Part shown: positions 41,860 to 51,894 of the stretch, piece by piece | Numbering within the stretch: position 1 is the first letter of the stretch | How the letters are laid out: each line of letters begins with the position of its first letter | Source of the DNA: Ditylenchus dipsaci | Lineage: Eukaryota > Nematoda > Chromadorea > Rhabditida > Anguinidae | Assembly: GCA_004194705.1 (NCBI GenBank) | Contig: SADC01000005.1 | Coordinates: forward strand, 349,481-413,480 | Direction of reading: 5' to 3' | Length of the DNA: 64,000 bases | Translations under genes and position numbers: made by a program | Notes under the pieces: generated by a model | Seen by the model: only the letters and a program-made list of their open reading frames with translations | Databases searched by the model: none | What the model was told of the DNA's origin: nothing

Positions 41860-43777
41860 ATGGGTGCTATTACCAAATTCTCTGATGATAATCTGCTGGA
41901 TATTTTACGGTTTTTCGATAGAAGAGAGCTTGAGCTGTTCAGTTGCCTTAATCGCAGATCCAACTTGCTAGTCAAAAGAAGCTTTGCACATCATCCTCTT
42001 AGATTGTTAGGTATCTTTTTAAAATTCATAAAAAAGATTTAGTTGACCTTCTATATAAAATGGACACAAAGTTCAGCTGAGTTGGCCAGACTTGCCTATT
42101 AATAAATAGACTTTTTTTTATAAAGAACGCTTTTTTAAGGGGCATATCAGCGCGGGCAGGGATAAGATGCGGCAAATTAAATTGCGACAATCAAATTGCG
42201 GCAAATCACAGTGACCACTTTCGATTTGTTCTAAGACCAAAACTATGAGAGTTCTTCTCCGCTATTGTTCATCTCCCACTTAGGAAATTTTATCAAGGTT
42301 CGCTACAGTTTCGCTACATCTAACACAGTTTGTCATTGCGACAATTGCCGCAATGTGATCTTGCCGCAATTCGATGTTGCTGCAATTTTAACTGTCGCAG
42401 TGTCATTTGCCGCGATGTAATTTTGACGCGATGTGATTTGCCGCATCTTACTCCTGCCCACCAGCGCATGACACGGGCAATTTTAAATTTTCAAAAGGCG
42501 GAGACCAGGTATATTCAAAAAAAAATTATTTCTAAATACAAATTTTCATTTTTTAAAGGGGCATGGTCACCCATTACAAATTTTGTTCCCGTCAATTCAA
42601 AAAGATTTCCAAGTCATTGAACTTGCTTTTTAATAAAACTATACTTAAAATTAAATTCGAGGCCTTGTTTTGTCAGAAAATAAACTAAAAAATCTGTATA
42701 GAAGTTCAATGATAAGAAAAAAGTTTTGAATTGGCGGAACAAATTGTAAACAGGTGGCAATGCCACTTTAAAGAGCAAAAAGTAATGAAAAACACAATTT
42801 CAGTCTAATAACTTGGGTAACTGAGCAATAAACTGCTGGCGCAGTCCGTACATGGTCGGTTTCAGTCCCAACGCGTTGCCTACCTTTTTATGCGAAAGAC
42901 TAATTTGCATTTGAAAATAATACTTTCTTGAATATACTTTTGCGAATTGGAAATTGAGTAACGCGTTGATATGCCCCTTTCCACTATGTGAGATTTTATT
43001 CAGCCTAAAAGTTACAAAAAATGTTTTAAAGTCCCGGAAGACCTTTTTTAATGTTTGTTTTACTTTTTGACCATGCATGAGTACTTCAATGCAGGAAGTC
43101 AAATTTTGCTTGATTATCTGTTTATCAATCGGTTGATCATTTGAAATCATTAACAACTAACTAGCTGGTTTTCACTATACCCCCTGTTTAATCAAATAAT
43201 CAGTGGATGGATTACCGGCGAAGTCTTTTATAATATTATTCATATTTTCAGATTCTCTAAAGTTCTATCCCAACCATAAATGGACAATGAAAGGAAAAGT
43301 TTCTGGTGGTCCTACTCTGCTCCTAAGCCTCAGAATTTTACTTGGGGAGAATTTGTTTGTAATCTGCGCTCCTACTTAATTCAGCCCTACATACGATTTA
43401 AAGCCTGCACCTTCTTTATTGCGTCAAATGATGACGGCATTATCACATTCCTTGAGGCAATGAGACCATTACAACACCTCTGGACAGATCGCTCCCTCAA
43501 GATCGAAATAAATTTGGATCCAAACAGTGGAGAACAAGATCAATACTTCAAGATAGGATTGCCTTCATACGACCACTTATTTTTCACCAACTTCTTAAGC
43601 AACTGCAAGAGCATTTTGATATCTATGGATGCAAATGAATTTGGCCGATTCAGTTGGCCAAACCTTCCACTGGCCAATTCTGACCTCAAATATTGCTCTT
43701 ATATTTATTTAAAACAGCAAAATTGCCTGGAAAGAGTCGAAATAGGCGACATTCTGGATTACTTATTATTGGGGTGA
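41860..43777 (+). CDS. F-box-like protein, two exons
   Basis: Exon 1 (41860-42010) encodes MGAITKFSDDNLLDILRFF then RRELELFSCLNRRSN...HPLRLL, a good fit to an N-terminal F-box (~40 residues; L-x2-D-x-LL-x-IL pattern). It ends at G|GTATCT in phase 1. Exon 2 (43252-43777) follows TATTTTCAG in phase 1 and starts SLKFYPNHKW. One missing A near 43293 (GGAAAAG) then restores a long frame rich in aromatic residues (FWWSYSAPKP...FTWGEF), ending at TGA. F-box proteins act as substrate adaptors of SCF ubiquitin ligases, and nematodes have very large F-box families. The frame past the TGA would stay open for 40 more codons if one G were added to GGGG at 43771, so the C-terminus is uncertain. The 1.24-kb intron carries two foldback elements. 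Confidence 0.6.
42125..42475. mobile_element. Foldback with TGCGGCAAAT/ATTTGCCGCA motifs
   Basis: GGGCAGGGATAAGATGCGGC (about 42156) is mirrored by GCCGCATCTTACTCCTGCCC (about 42440-42460). Between them TTGCGACAATC, TTGCGGCAAATC and complements alternate. It is located in the F-box gene intron. Confidence 0.65.
42555..42775. mobile_element. TTAA-flanked foldback MITE
   Basis: TTAA|AGGGGCATGG and GGCAATGCCACT|TTAA termini, with the TCATTGAACTT/AAGTTCAATGA core of the family at 10978 and 19508. Also in the F-box gene intron. Confidence 0.65.
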
Positions 43778-45592
43778 CAACTTTCATTATGCTTGGCCAT
43801 TCGTGTTTTTGGCGGCTTGAAATTAAGGGTTTTTGCAATTCTGGGATTGGGTTTTCTAGAATCTGGCATTGGAATCCGCTAGTATTAGAAATCCACTAAA
43901 AATTGGGATTCTCTAATTAAGTAATATAAACCGGCGGTATTTGGAATTTCGGTCTTTGCACCGTTGGAATTTGAGATTAGAATTTTCAAAATTTGAAGAG
44001 CTTTTTTATAAGTAACCCGACTATGCTGAGCACGAATCCGTCAAAAAAAAACTGTTTGTAGATGCAAGGAAATCACATAGACATCCGGATCAAAAATTTC
44101 TGGTCTTTGCAATGATGGTCAGTTTTTTTTGACGGATTCGTGATTAGCATAGTTGAATTACTTATAAAAAGCTCTTCAAAGTCAAAAATCTGTGTTAAAT
44201 TTCAATTTTCAAAAAATCGAATATTTTAATTTGAATGTTTTTTGTATCGAATGGAATTTGAAATTTAACACTGAGTTTTAACTAAAAAAATATTTTCACA
44301 AGTAAATCAACCATAGTGAATACGAATCCGACGACAGATTTAAAAGATTGCCTATAAATTACTGAAAAACATCGAAAATTTACAAAAAAAAATGAGTGCC
44401 AAATTAGCACTAAGTGCAAATAAAAAAACTCTAAATGCTAATTTAACTTGGTGCTAAATAATAATTTTTAACACTTTTTAGCACTTTTAGTGCTAAAAAA
44501 GTGCTAAAAACACTCCTTTTAGCACCAAATGCAGTTCCCTGCCAGACTCTTCTTACCGTGTTTTTCTAAAAGAAAAACCTCCCTCTAGACTCAAAATTGT
44601 GTTTGTGCCATTGTGTTTTTGACCAAATTTTGAAGACCGATTTCAGTTTCTGAACTCAAACCGATTTTTGGCAGTAGTATTCTGAATTTTTTCGTAGATT
44701 TCAAGATTTTGGCCGTAAATCTGTTGATTAATGCTTTACTCGGTGAAACACATACAGTATTCGTATGTGTAGTTTTGCAAGGTAATAGGACAGTCGGCAT
44801 CGATGCCAAGTGTCCACTTAGTTTATTTTGTTGACAATACTTATTTTTGAGTAAATTTTATATTGTAAGCCATCTTTATAGGCCGAAATTTATTATGTAA
44901 TCTGCATCACGAAGCCTAATTTCAATGAAATACTTGGTTGTTGAGATATGAGCTAAAGTTGGAAAACGGACAGTTTCCACTTGTATTTCCCAAGTTTAGC
45001 TCATATCTCAACAACCATGCTCTTTTTCAGTTTCTGCTATGTGATTCAGATTCCTTAGGAAATTTTGGCCACTTAGGTGGCTTAGAATAAAAAAAATACT
45101 CAAAGATAGGTATTGTCTTCAAAACCAAACTGAGCGGACAGTTGGCATCAAAGCCAACTGTCTTATGTCCGTATTTCAATTATACAGATACTCTTGGAGT
45201 TCAAGCATGGTGAAGACATATTTTCAAGTTGCGCACGACACTTCTTTAGAACAACTTTTCAACCCACAATTTTGAACTTTCGCCTTGAGGAACCCATAGT
45301 CCTAAAATTTGTCAAAAAAAAAATTTTGAAAGAAAAGTGTCGTTCATACTCACAAAACAGATTTTAACATGCTCTGAAGACCAATACTGTGTTAAAAAGT
45401 GTTTGCAACACGATTTTGAAAGAGTACAGCATAAATCAAAGCACAAACCTACGGCCGAAATTCCGAAATTCACTACCAAAATTCAACATGATACCGAAAT
45501 ATTAAAAATTTTCGAACAGAATAAGAATAAAAAATTATACTGATAAAAATAACAAAATCATATACATAAAAATATACATTAAAAAAATTTAG
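43778..45592. other. Repeats of the GATTCGTG family, no clear gene
   Basis: Inverted pieces of the GCACGAATCCGTCAAAAAAA / TTTTTGACGGATTCGTG family (about 44030-44340) and a TTAGCACTAAGTGC-type simple repeat (44390-44530) occur. Paired GAGCTAAAGTTGG/CCAAGTTTAGCTC segments lie near 44950-45005. An open frame at 45337-45540 has a Cys-rich start but no donor that joins the exon at 45593. Confidence 0.45.
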
Positions 45593-47604
45593 AACCGATG
45601 AATCCTGTAAAAAGCACTGTTGTTTAAAGCTTAGCAGGAATTATTTTCAAAATGCATATGGACAGCCAAAAATTGAAAAGCTTGTGGCGGCTTTAAAACA
45701 GGTAAAATACGTTTTGTATTATTTAGCTTTGAAATTTTAAAGAAAGTTAATGTATTATCGTCTTTTAACATCTTGACAGTTGAAAAGCTCATTTTCAAAT
45801 TGAAAATTGAAAACCTGAGTGTTAAAGTTCAGATATCGTTACTTAAATGTAACTGCTAAACTGCAATAACTAATACAGGGTGTACAAAAAATATGGCTGT
45901 ACACCGAAATTTAAGCGGCATTTTGCTAAGTGGTCGATTTGCTAAGCGGTCGTTTTGCCAAGAATTTTTTTTGCTAAACGACAAATTGCTAAGAATTTTT
46001 TTTGTTAAGGCGCCCATTTGCTAAGAATATATTTGCTAAGGCATTCTTTCTTAAATCCCGATTTGCTAAGAACTTTTCTGCCTTTTTGTACTTTCCCTTT
46101 TTCTCAATGTTCTGCTAGGGGATTAGAGATTTTTCCGACAGACATTTTTCCGCCGATTTTTTTTTGTTTCTTACTGATTTCAACGTGGTATATAGGTAAT
46201 TGATATTTTCAGATTGTGTCCAAACTACCACAAACCATCCTAAACACCTCAAGTACCCTAAAACCACCCTAAATGCCCAAACCAAACCCAAACCTGAAAA
46301 ATTAAAATTTCTTGAAAATAAAAAAAATCCATTTTTAGGCCATCCAAAAAATTGCACCAAAAGTGCAATTTCACCTACCCAATCCCAAATCTAGGTTGGG
46401 TACCACCTGGACAGGTTGATATCGAAGTAACTCAAGAGTAGGGGTATATTCACCCAAATGACCTGAAAGGTCAAACGTTAGTCTTTTTATATCGGAAATC
46501 ACGGTAAAAAATAGAATATGCACCCAGGTGGATTGGAACCAGCAACCTCGGCGGTGGATATCCAAGTGGTCGTCCACTTGGATCAAATTTTTTTTCTTAT
46601 TTTGGGTTCTAAGATAATTTTCCTGAACTAATTCGTGCATGCTGAAGATGGTTTGACAGTGTTAAAATCATGTTTTATCGAGAAATTTTTCAGTTATCGT
46701 AAATTCTTGATTTTGATAAATTAAGAGTTCACAATAACTCTAAATTTATCGATAAAACGTGATTTTACCACTGTCAAACCATCTCAGCATGCTCGAATTA
46801 GTGCAGAAAAATTGTTTTGGAACCCGAAAACGTAAAAAAAAAATTTTTGATCCAAAAGGACGACCACTTGGAAAGCCACCGCCGAGGTTGCTGGTTCGAA
46901 TCCACCTGGGTGCATACCTTTTTTTTATCATAATTTGAGTGTTTACTTGGCGAAGAGGTCCATATACTCATCACCAAGGTTACTGGTTCGCATCCCTCTG
47001 GGTGCAATCAGTCCAGAGTAGAGGATCCCGGTTTAAATTAAACCGTTTTTAGAACACGATTTTGGATTTGAATCTTTTGGGTTTCAAGGTATGTACCCCG
47101 AAATTAAACCGAACTGAAGAAGATGTAGCTTAACAAACAAGATATTTATCAAAACAACTACTTAGCAAAAAAATTCTTAGCAAAACGACCATTTAGCAAA
47201 TTGGTGCTTAAATTGTGAATTCTTAGCAAAATCGCGCTTAAATTTCTTTTCTTAGCAAAACGACCGCTTAGCAAATTGACCACTTAGCAAATCGCCGCTT
47301 AAATTTCGGGGTACAGCCAAAAAAAATGTCTTCTTTGAAACATCCATAAATTTTGTCCTGACACGAATCCGAAATTCTGTAAACGCACATCAACTAAGTT
47401 TTCATTGTAATTTTTATATATATAAAGTATTGTCGCGAAAATTTCATAAATCCTTTCAAATAGCTTTCAAATACTTATTATGAAATTTTGTTAATTTCTT
47501 ATCCTTGTGTTGTTTTTTTGAACAATCAGAAAAAATCGGAAGTAACACAACAGTTTCTTGAAAAATATCTTGATGAATTAACGAATAAACTTCGAGATCA
47601 TTAA
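45593..47604 (+). CDS. Last two exons of a small unrecognised gene
   Basis: Exon 45593-45701 (acceptor AATTTAG, entering in phase 2) encodes TDESCKKHCCLKLSRNYFQN then a helical GQPKIEKLVAALKQ. It splices in phase 0 at CAG|GTAAAA to exon 47530-47604 (acceptor CAATCAG), which encodes KKSEVTQQFLEKYLDEL and ends at TAA. Poly(A) signals AATAAA lie at 47611 and ~47673. The 1.8-kb intron is largely the 45885-47330 foldback. Upstream exons are missing; the Cys-rich frame at 45337-45540 is a possible but unjoined neighbour. The family is not recognised. Confidence 0.45.
45885..47330. mobile_element. 1.45-kb foldback with TTGCTAAG motifs, nested foldback inside
   Basis: GGCTGTACACCGAAATTTAA at the left mirrors TTAAATTTCGGGGTACAGCC at the right. 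The arms are rich in short motifs TTGCTAAG(C/T)GGTCG and complement. Inside, 46385-47030 holds another inverted repeat: TGCACCCAGGTGGATT...CAGCAACCTCGGCGGTGG against its complement, around GTCGTCCACTTGGATC arms. The latter arms are shared with the centre of the 36.8-40.7 kb element. Confidence 0.65.
46885..46915 (+). repeat. tRNA B-box-like fragment
   Basis: GAGGTTGCTGGTTCGAATCC followed by ACCTGGGTGCA looks like a tRNA T-arm and 3' half. The same words occur at 26543-26565 and, inverted, near 46520. No 5' half or A-box is present. Confidence 0.4.
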
Positions 47605-47734
47605 CGGTTAAATAAAAAGCTTGAGCAAGAAAATTAGTACAATTGAATGATTGGTTATTATATATGTTGAATGAAATAAAAATAGGTTTTCAAAATAAAA
47701 AACAAAAACCTTATTTGTTTAAAATTTATTCGGT

Positions 47735-47905
47735 CTAGTGAAGGACGGTCTCAGACGGACCGGCCGTCGGCTGTCTCGTCCGAATATTTCGTTGCCGGCC
47801 GTCTGCCGTTTTGGACGTATTCGGTCGGCAGTCCGGTTTTTCGGCGCCGTCCGGATGGGACGTGGACGAGACGGGCCCGGCCGGACGGGCGGTCACTATG
47901 CTTGG
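47735..47905. repeat. GC-rich CGGCCGTC simple-sequence patch
   Basis: A sharp rise in GC with variants of GGACGG/CCGTCCG/CGGCCGTC. Its ends read TAGTGAAGG and GGTCACTA, weakly inverted, so it may be another MITE of the hAT-like type. No 8-bp duplication is seen. Confidence 0.45.
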
Positions 47906-47955
47906 GACACCCTGTACTTGAAAAAAATATTTTAAACTGATGGTTTTAGCGCTTT

Positions 47956-48114
47956 ATGCAGAGCACCAATGCAGTATTTTTCGATCTAACTTTGACATTC
48001 ACGGACTTCGAAGACTATGCAGTAGAAGAATTCAGTGTGCTAAACCGAAAAACAGACCAAAGATTGAGAGTTTTCTCCGGCGATAAAAGTATCTTAGCCA
48101 CTGTTACTCTGTAG
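47956..48114 (+). CDS. Candidate short exon or small protein (52 codons)
   Basis: After an acceptor-like GGTTTTAG (about 47949) an ATG opens a 52-residue frame with alternating hydrophobic and acidic pattern (AVFFDLTLTFTDFEDYAVEE, then RLRVFSGDK) ending at TAG. A donor GTATCT at 48088 could instead end the exon. Composition is more protein-like than surrounding DNA. No neighbour exon was found. Confidence 0.3.
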   Translation: MQSTNAVFFDLTLTFTDFEDYAVEEFSVLNRKTDQRLRVFSGDKSILATVTL

Positions 48115-49392
48115 TATGAATTTCGTAAAAAAAGTTGTACGAATCTTTATACAGTATTTGGTGCTGTCACCTTGTTTCAATTTTTTATAACTCAGCCAAG
48201 GATCATTATTTTTTCACAATCCTTTTTCTAATCGAGAGCTATGGCTTGAACAAAAAATTTGACAAAGCGCTTTTTTCCATTCAGTGTAAAAAACAGTGAA
48301 GACCCCTTGCAATCAGCAAGTAATTAGATCACAAGGACACTAAGGTGTTTTTGGCCATTTTTGTCCATATTATAAAATAATAAAATAGTTTTAATATTTT
48401 TAAAAATAGTTAGCTATTTTTCTCAATCATGTATATACGAGTAAAAGAAGTTAAAACATGAGAAACATTGATTGTAAGACTAGCACATTCTGGTGCAGAA
48501 TTTCATGGATAATTTTAATTTAATTAATTTTTGTGAAAAGATGTGTGGCTTTCAACAAGATACCATTTACATAGTTATTATATTTCGTTTGTAGAGAAAA
48601 TACGCTCTTGAACGCACATTTATTTTTTGCTCAGTATTGCTAAAAAAATACATTTGAAATTTGAAGGGGAGAAACTTTATATAAGCATCGCCTAGGGTCG
48701 AAGGTCCTAATCCCCCTACATTATTTTTTTAATTCACTGATTTGTAGTGCCAAAACTGTCGAGGAATCGATTGAAATCATTTCCAGCACTGCTTCACTCT
48801 GAGCAAATGCATGGAAATGACAGCTCTGTGTAGGATGGTGTTGAATTGGACATCATTGGATGTTTTTTGAATTCTAACTCCAACTAAATATTACTTTTTT
48901 CTCTGTTTGATGGCTTAAATGAAAGCCTAGAGCCTTGGTTACATTTTAGTGTATGAAACATTTGACTTGTAGAAAAAAGTCAGAAATTATCAATCAACCC
49001 AGTCAAAAAAAACTCGCCAAAACGATCGATTCTCAGAAATTTAGCCTACTTTAGCCTGGACACAAGCTCCAGTAAGCGTGAAGCCCTGCGCTGATGATTT
49101 TGTTGTGTAGCTGAGCTTGAGGATCATTTTGATACCAAACTTATAAATAAGGTTTGCACTCAGGGGTAGTTGAACCTGGACTTAGGCGATACGTATATAA
49201 AGTTCCCCCCTCCCCTAAATCTCATTTTAAATCAGAAATTTTTTCTTTTCATTTTTCTTGCAACGGTTTCTGCTATATGCCAAAAGGAAAAGCAACTAAT
49301 GGCGATCATTTTGACACCAAATACAGTGATTATTAATCATAAATCTGTGAAAATCTTTGCTAAATTGATGTATAAGTTGTAACACGAATTTC

Positions 49393-50101
49393 CGGCGCTA
49401 CTATGATATACCCCACCCAAAAAATGCTTCTTTGATATATCCTCCCAATCCTCGGACCTACTTCGATATGCCCCACCCAAATATTTTCAAGTCATAATTT
49501 TGCCATAAAAAGGCTAAAAAAGCAATTTGAAGAGGGACAAAGGGCCGTATTGGGAGAGGAAGGGACAAAATAAGGGCCACTTTAGAGGGCCACTTTAGGG
49601 TACTTTAAAGGGGGGGGGGCACTGGCAAAAAATAAAGATGTTGAACATAGTTTTGAATATTGGGGCCTACCGCATAAATAACTCTGGTATGCATGTTTTT
49701 TCATGCATCCAGAGTCACTTTCGAGTGATTTGCGTCTAAGGTATGTGGGTGTGCGCATCTCAACCCCAAGCCCCCTGCGCCCCGAAGGGGCGCAGGGGGC
49801 TTGAGAGTTAAAGATGCGCGTACTCACTTACCTTAGACATGATTCCGAGAGATACTCTTGTTCATAAAATGCAGTGTTCTTTTTTTGCCACGGCCCAGGT
49901 TGAAAAACATGGTAGAACAATCAAAAATGGCTAAAAGGGCTTCAAAAAGCGGCCTCCTATCATTCCTTCCGTCCCCATACAGACTATAATCCCTTTAAAA
50001 TTCTTTTTTGGTCCTTTTATAGCAAAATTATCGCTCAAAAATGCTTTCTAGACACTCCTAAAAAAGTCAATTTTTGGGAGGGGTATATCATAGTGGCGTC
50101 G
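49393..50101. mobile_element. Nested foldback with TATGATATACCCC ends
   Basis: GGCGCTACTATGATATACCC (left) mirrors the right end GGGTATATCATAGTGGCG. Inside it (about 49531-49996) is another copy of the TGGTATGCATGC family with inverted GTATTGGGAGAGGAAGGGAC ends. Confidence 0.6.
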
Positions 50102-50284
50102 AATTTCCTATAATTTGTTGTAGAAAAAGACACTCGTTTACTTTGGAGACCGCTTATGTTAACTCAACTTCTTATCGCTCATTCTTAGGCGAGGACTAGG
50201 AAATCGACTATGCTGAATATGAATCCGATGTCAGAATCAAAGGGTTGCTTGGCGAAAAAATGAGTTATAAGCAGTGACATATTT

Positions 50285-50485
50285 TCGCGAACTTTCGCTC
50301 CAGCTCTGAAGTCTTAGTTAAAAAAATTTTGCTCGGGCTCTTGCTCTGGTTTTTTTTAAACAATTTGCTCCGGCTCTTGCTCCGGGCTTTTCTTTTAACG
50401 AAAAATTTCTCCGGCATTTGCTCCGGACTCTGAATTTGAAAAAAAATTGGCTTTGGCTCTCGCTCCAGGCTTTTCTTTTAAAAAT
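50285..50485. repeat. Tandem GCTCCGGCTCTTGCTCCGG patch
   Basis: Irregular direct repeats of GCTC(C/G)GGCTCTTGCTC separated by AAAATTT-rich spacers. It resembles in style the GGGAC and CAGCCT arrays of the hAT-like elements, but I could not define its ends. Confidence 0.5.
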
Positions 50486-51894
50486 TTACAGCCCTTCCTG
50501 CGTTGAAAACATGATATTTATTCTCAGTCATTTTATACAAGGCATAAAAGGGGCATGCCCATGCTAATAAGAGGTGGTGCCCGGGAATTCAAAAAATTTT
50601 CCCAATCATTGAACTCCTGTACGTATGTTTCAACTTGGTTTCTACTCTGAAGCGTTTATCTTGTAGAGCATAGTCGATTTACTCATAGTATTTCCGGCTT
50701 TTCCCACAGAAAGAAAAAAAAAATCTGGAGACTAGAGAAACATCGAAGCGTGAGCTGTCTTGGTCCCCATTTGGATTTTTAAAAAATATATTTGTTGATA
50801 ATCTACTTTTCATATGGTGACACCCCAGAAGTTCGGTTTTAAGCAAGGTCCGACACTATTTGAAATCCATATGTTATAAAAAATGTAGGACCCAGCTGCT
50901 GAAAAGTCATTTCAGAAATGTGAAAACTAATCAGTTTGAAAAAAGGGCGGGGTTTTGAAGTAATTAGCTGCAATTTTTTCAAATTGATTAGTTTTCGAAT
51001 TTCTGAAATGACTCTTTAGAGTTTCACAGGCTGTGAATCACAGCCCGTTAGAAAGCTGAGATCAGGGCTACAAGCTACTGCGAAAAAATTTAAAACCGTA
51101 CAATAAAGCCAAAATGAAAACAGTAATATAAATTTGCTTGTGAAATTTGGACTTTTGGTATTTCACTTCAGTTGCAACCATCATTTACTTCGAAAATTCA
51201 TGAAATTGCAAACTAACAATGTCTACATTGACATATAAATGTCCAAAATATAATTAATTTAAAAAAAGTAAAAAAATTATGAAATAATAACAAAAGAAAA
51301 CGCAAAAATTTATAAAAATAATAAAATGGTCAATTGCCCCCCCCCCTAATTTCGCCGAGCCATCGGCATAGTTGCACGGGCAGTGGAACCGGCTTGTTTT
51401 TTATATTAAAATTGATATTATAACGCACTGAGCTTCTACAGTACTTGCAACCATAGTTGCACGTGCGCCGGGCGCCGATCTGACAATTTTTGAGCCGACC
51501 CGACAATTTTTGGGTGCCAGCGTTGCCGACAACTTTTTTTTTTCGAGACTGCTAATGACTTACGTTTAGATTGAAAAAAATTGATTGGTCATACTGACTA
51601 TTGCCGCAGATGCTAAGATTTTTTTTGTTAAAAAAAGGCGCCGCCCGTACAACTATGCTAGCAACTATCGTCAATAAGTTGTTATTTGAAAGTAAGTCGT
51701 TGGCAACCCGAAAAAATCATTAGCAACACCGGAACCTAAAAAAACCGTCGAAATTGTCAGTTAGCCCGCCGGCACCTGTGTGCAGTTGACTAGTGGCACG
51801 TTTACTAATCATAAGCATGCGTAATAAATACAGTATACACAGTATTTAAAACAAGTTTTTACATCAAAATCATCTTGTATTTCTGGTTCAGGCA

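Larger units (their letters stand above)
48115..51894. other. No host gene seen; repeats and AT-rich DNA
   Basis: From 48115 to 49390 I see plain AT-rich sequence. Then come a nested foldback (49393-50101), pieces of the GATTCGTG family (~50205) and a GCTCCGGCTCTTGCTCCG-type tandem patch (50285-50485). A truncated TTAA-type element (50548-50640) and foldbacks near 50820-51000 and 51450-51670 follow. Confidence 0.45.

Noticed and set aside
45337..45540. Cys-rich open frame as the exon preceding 45593
   Set aside because: There is no GT dinucleotide between about 45426 and 45592 that could serve as donor, so it cannot be joined to the following exon as read.
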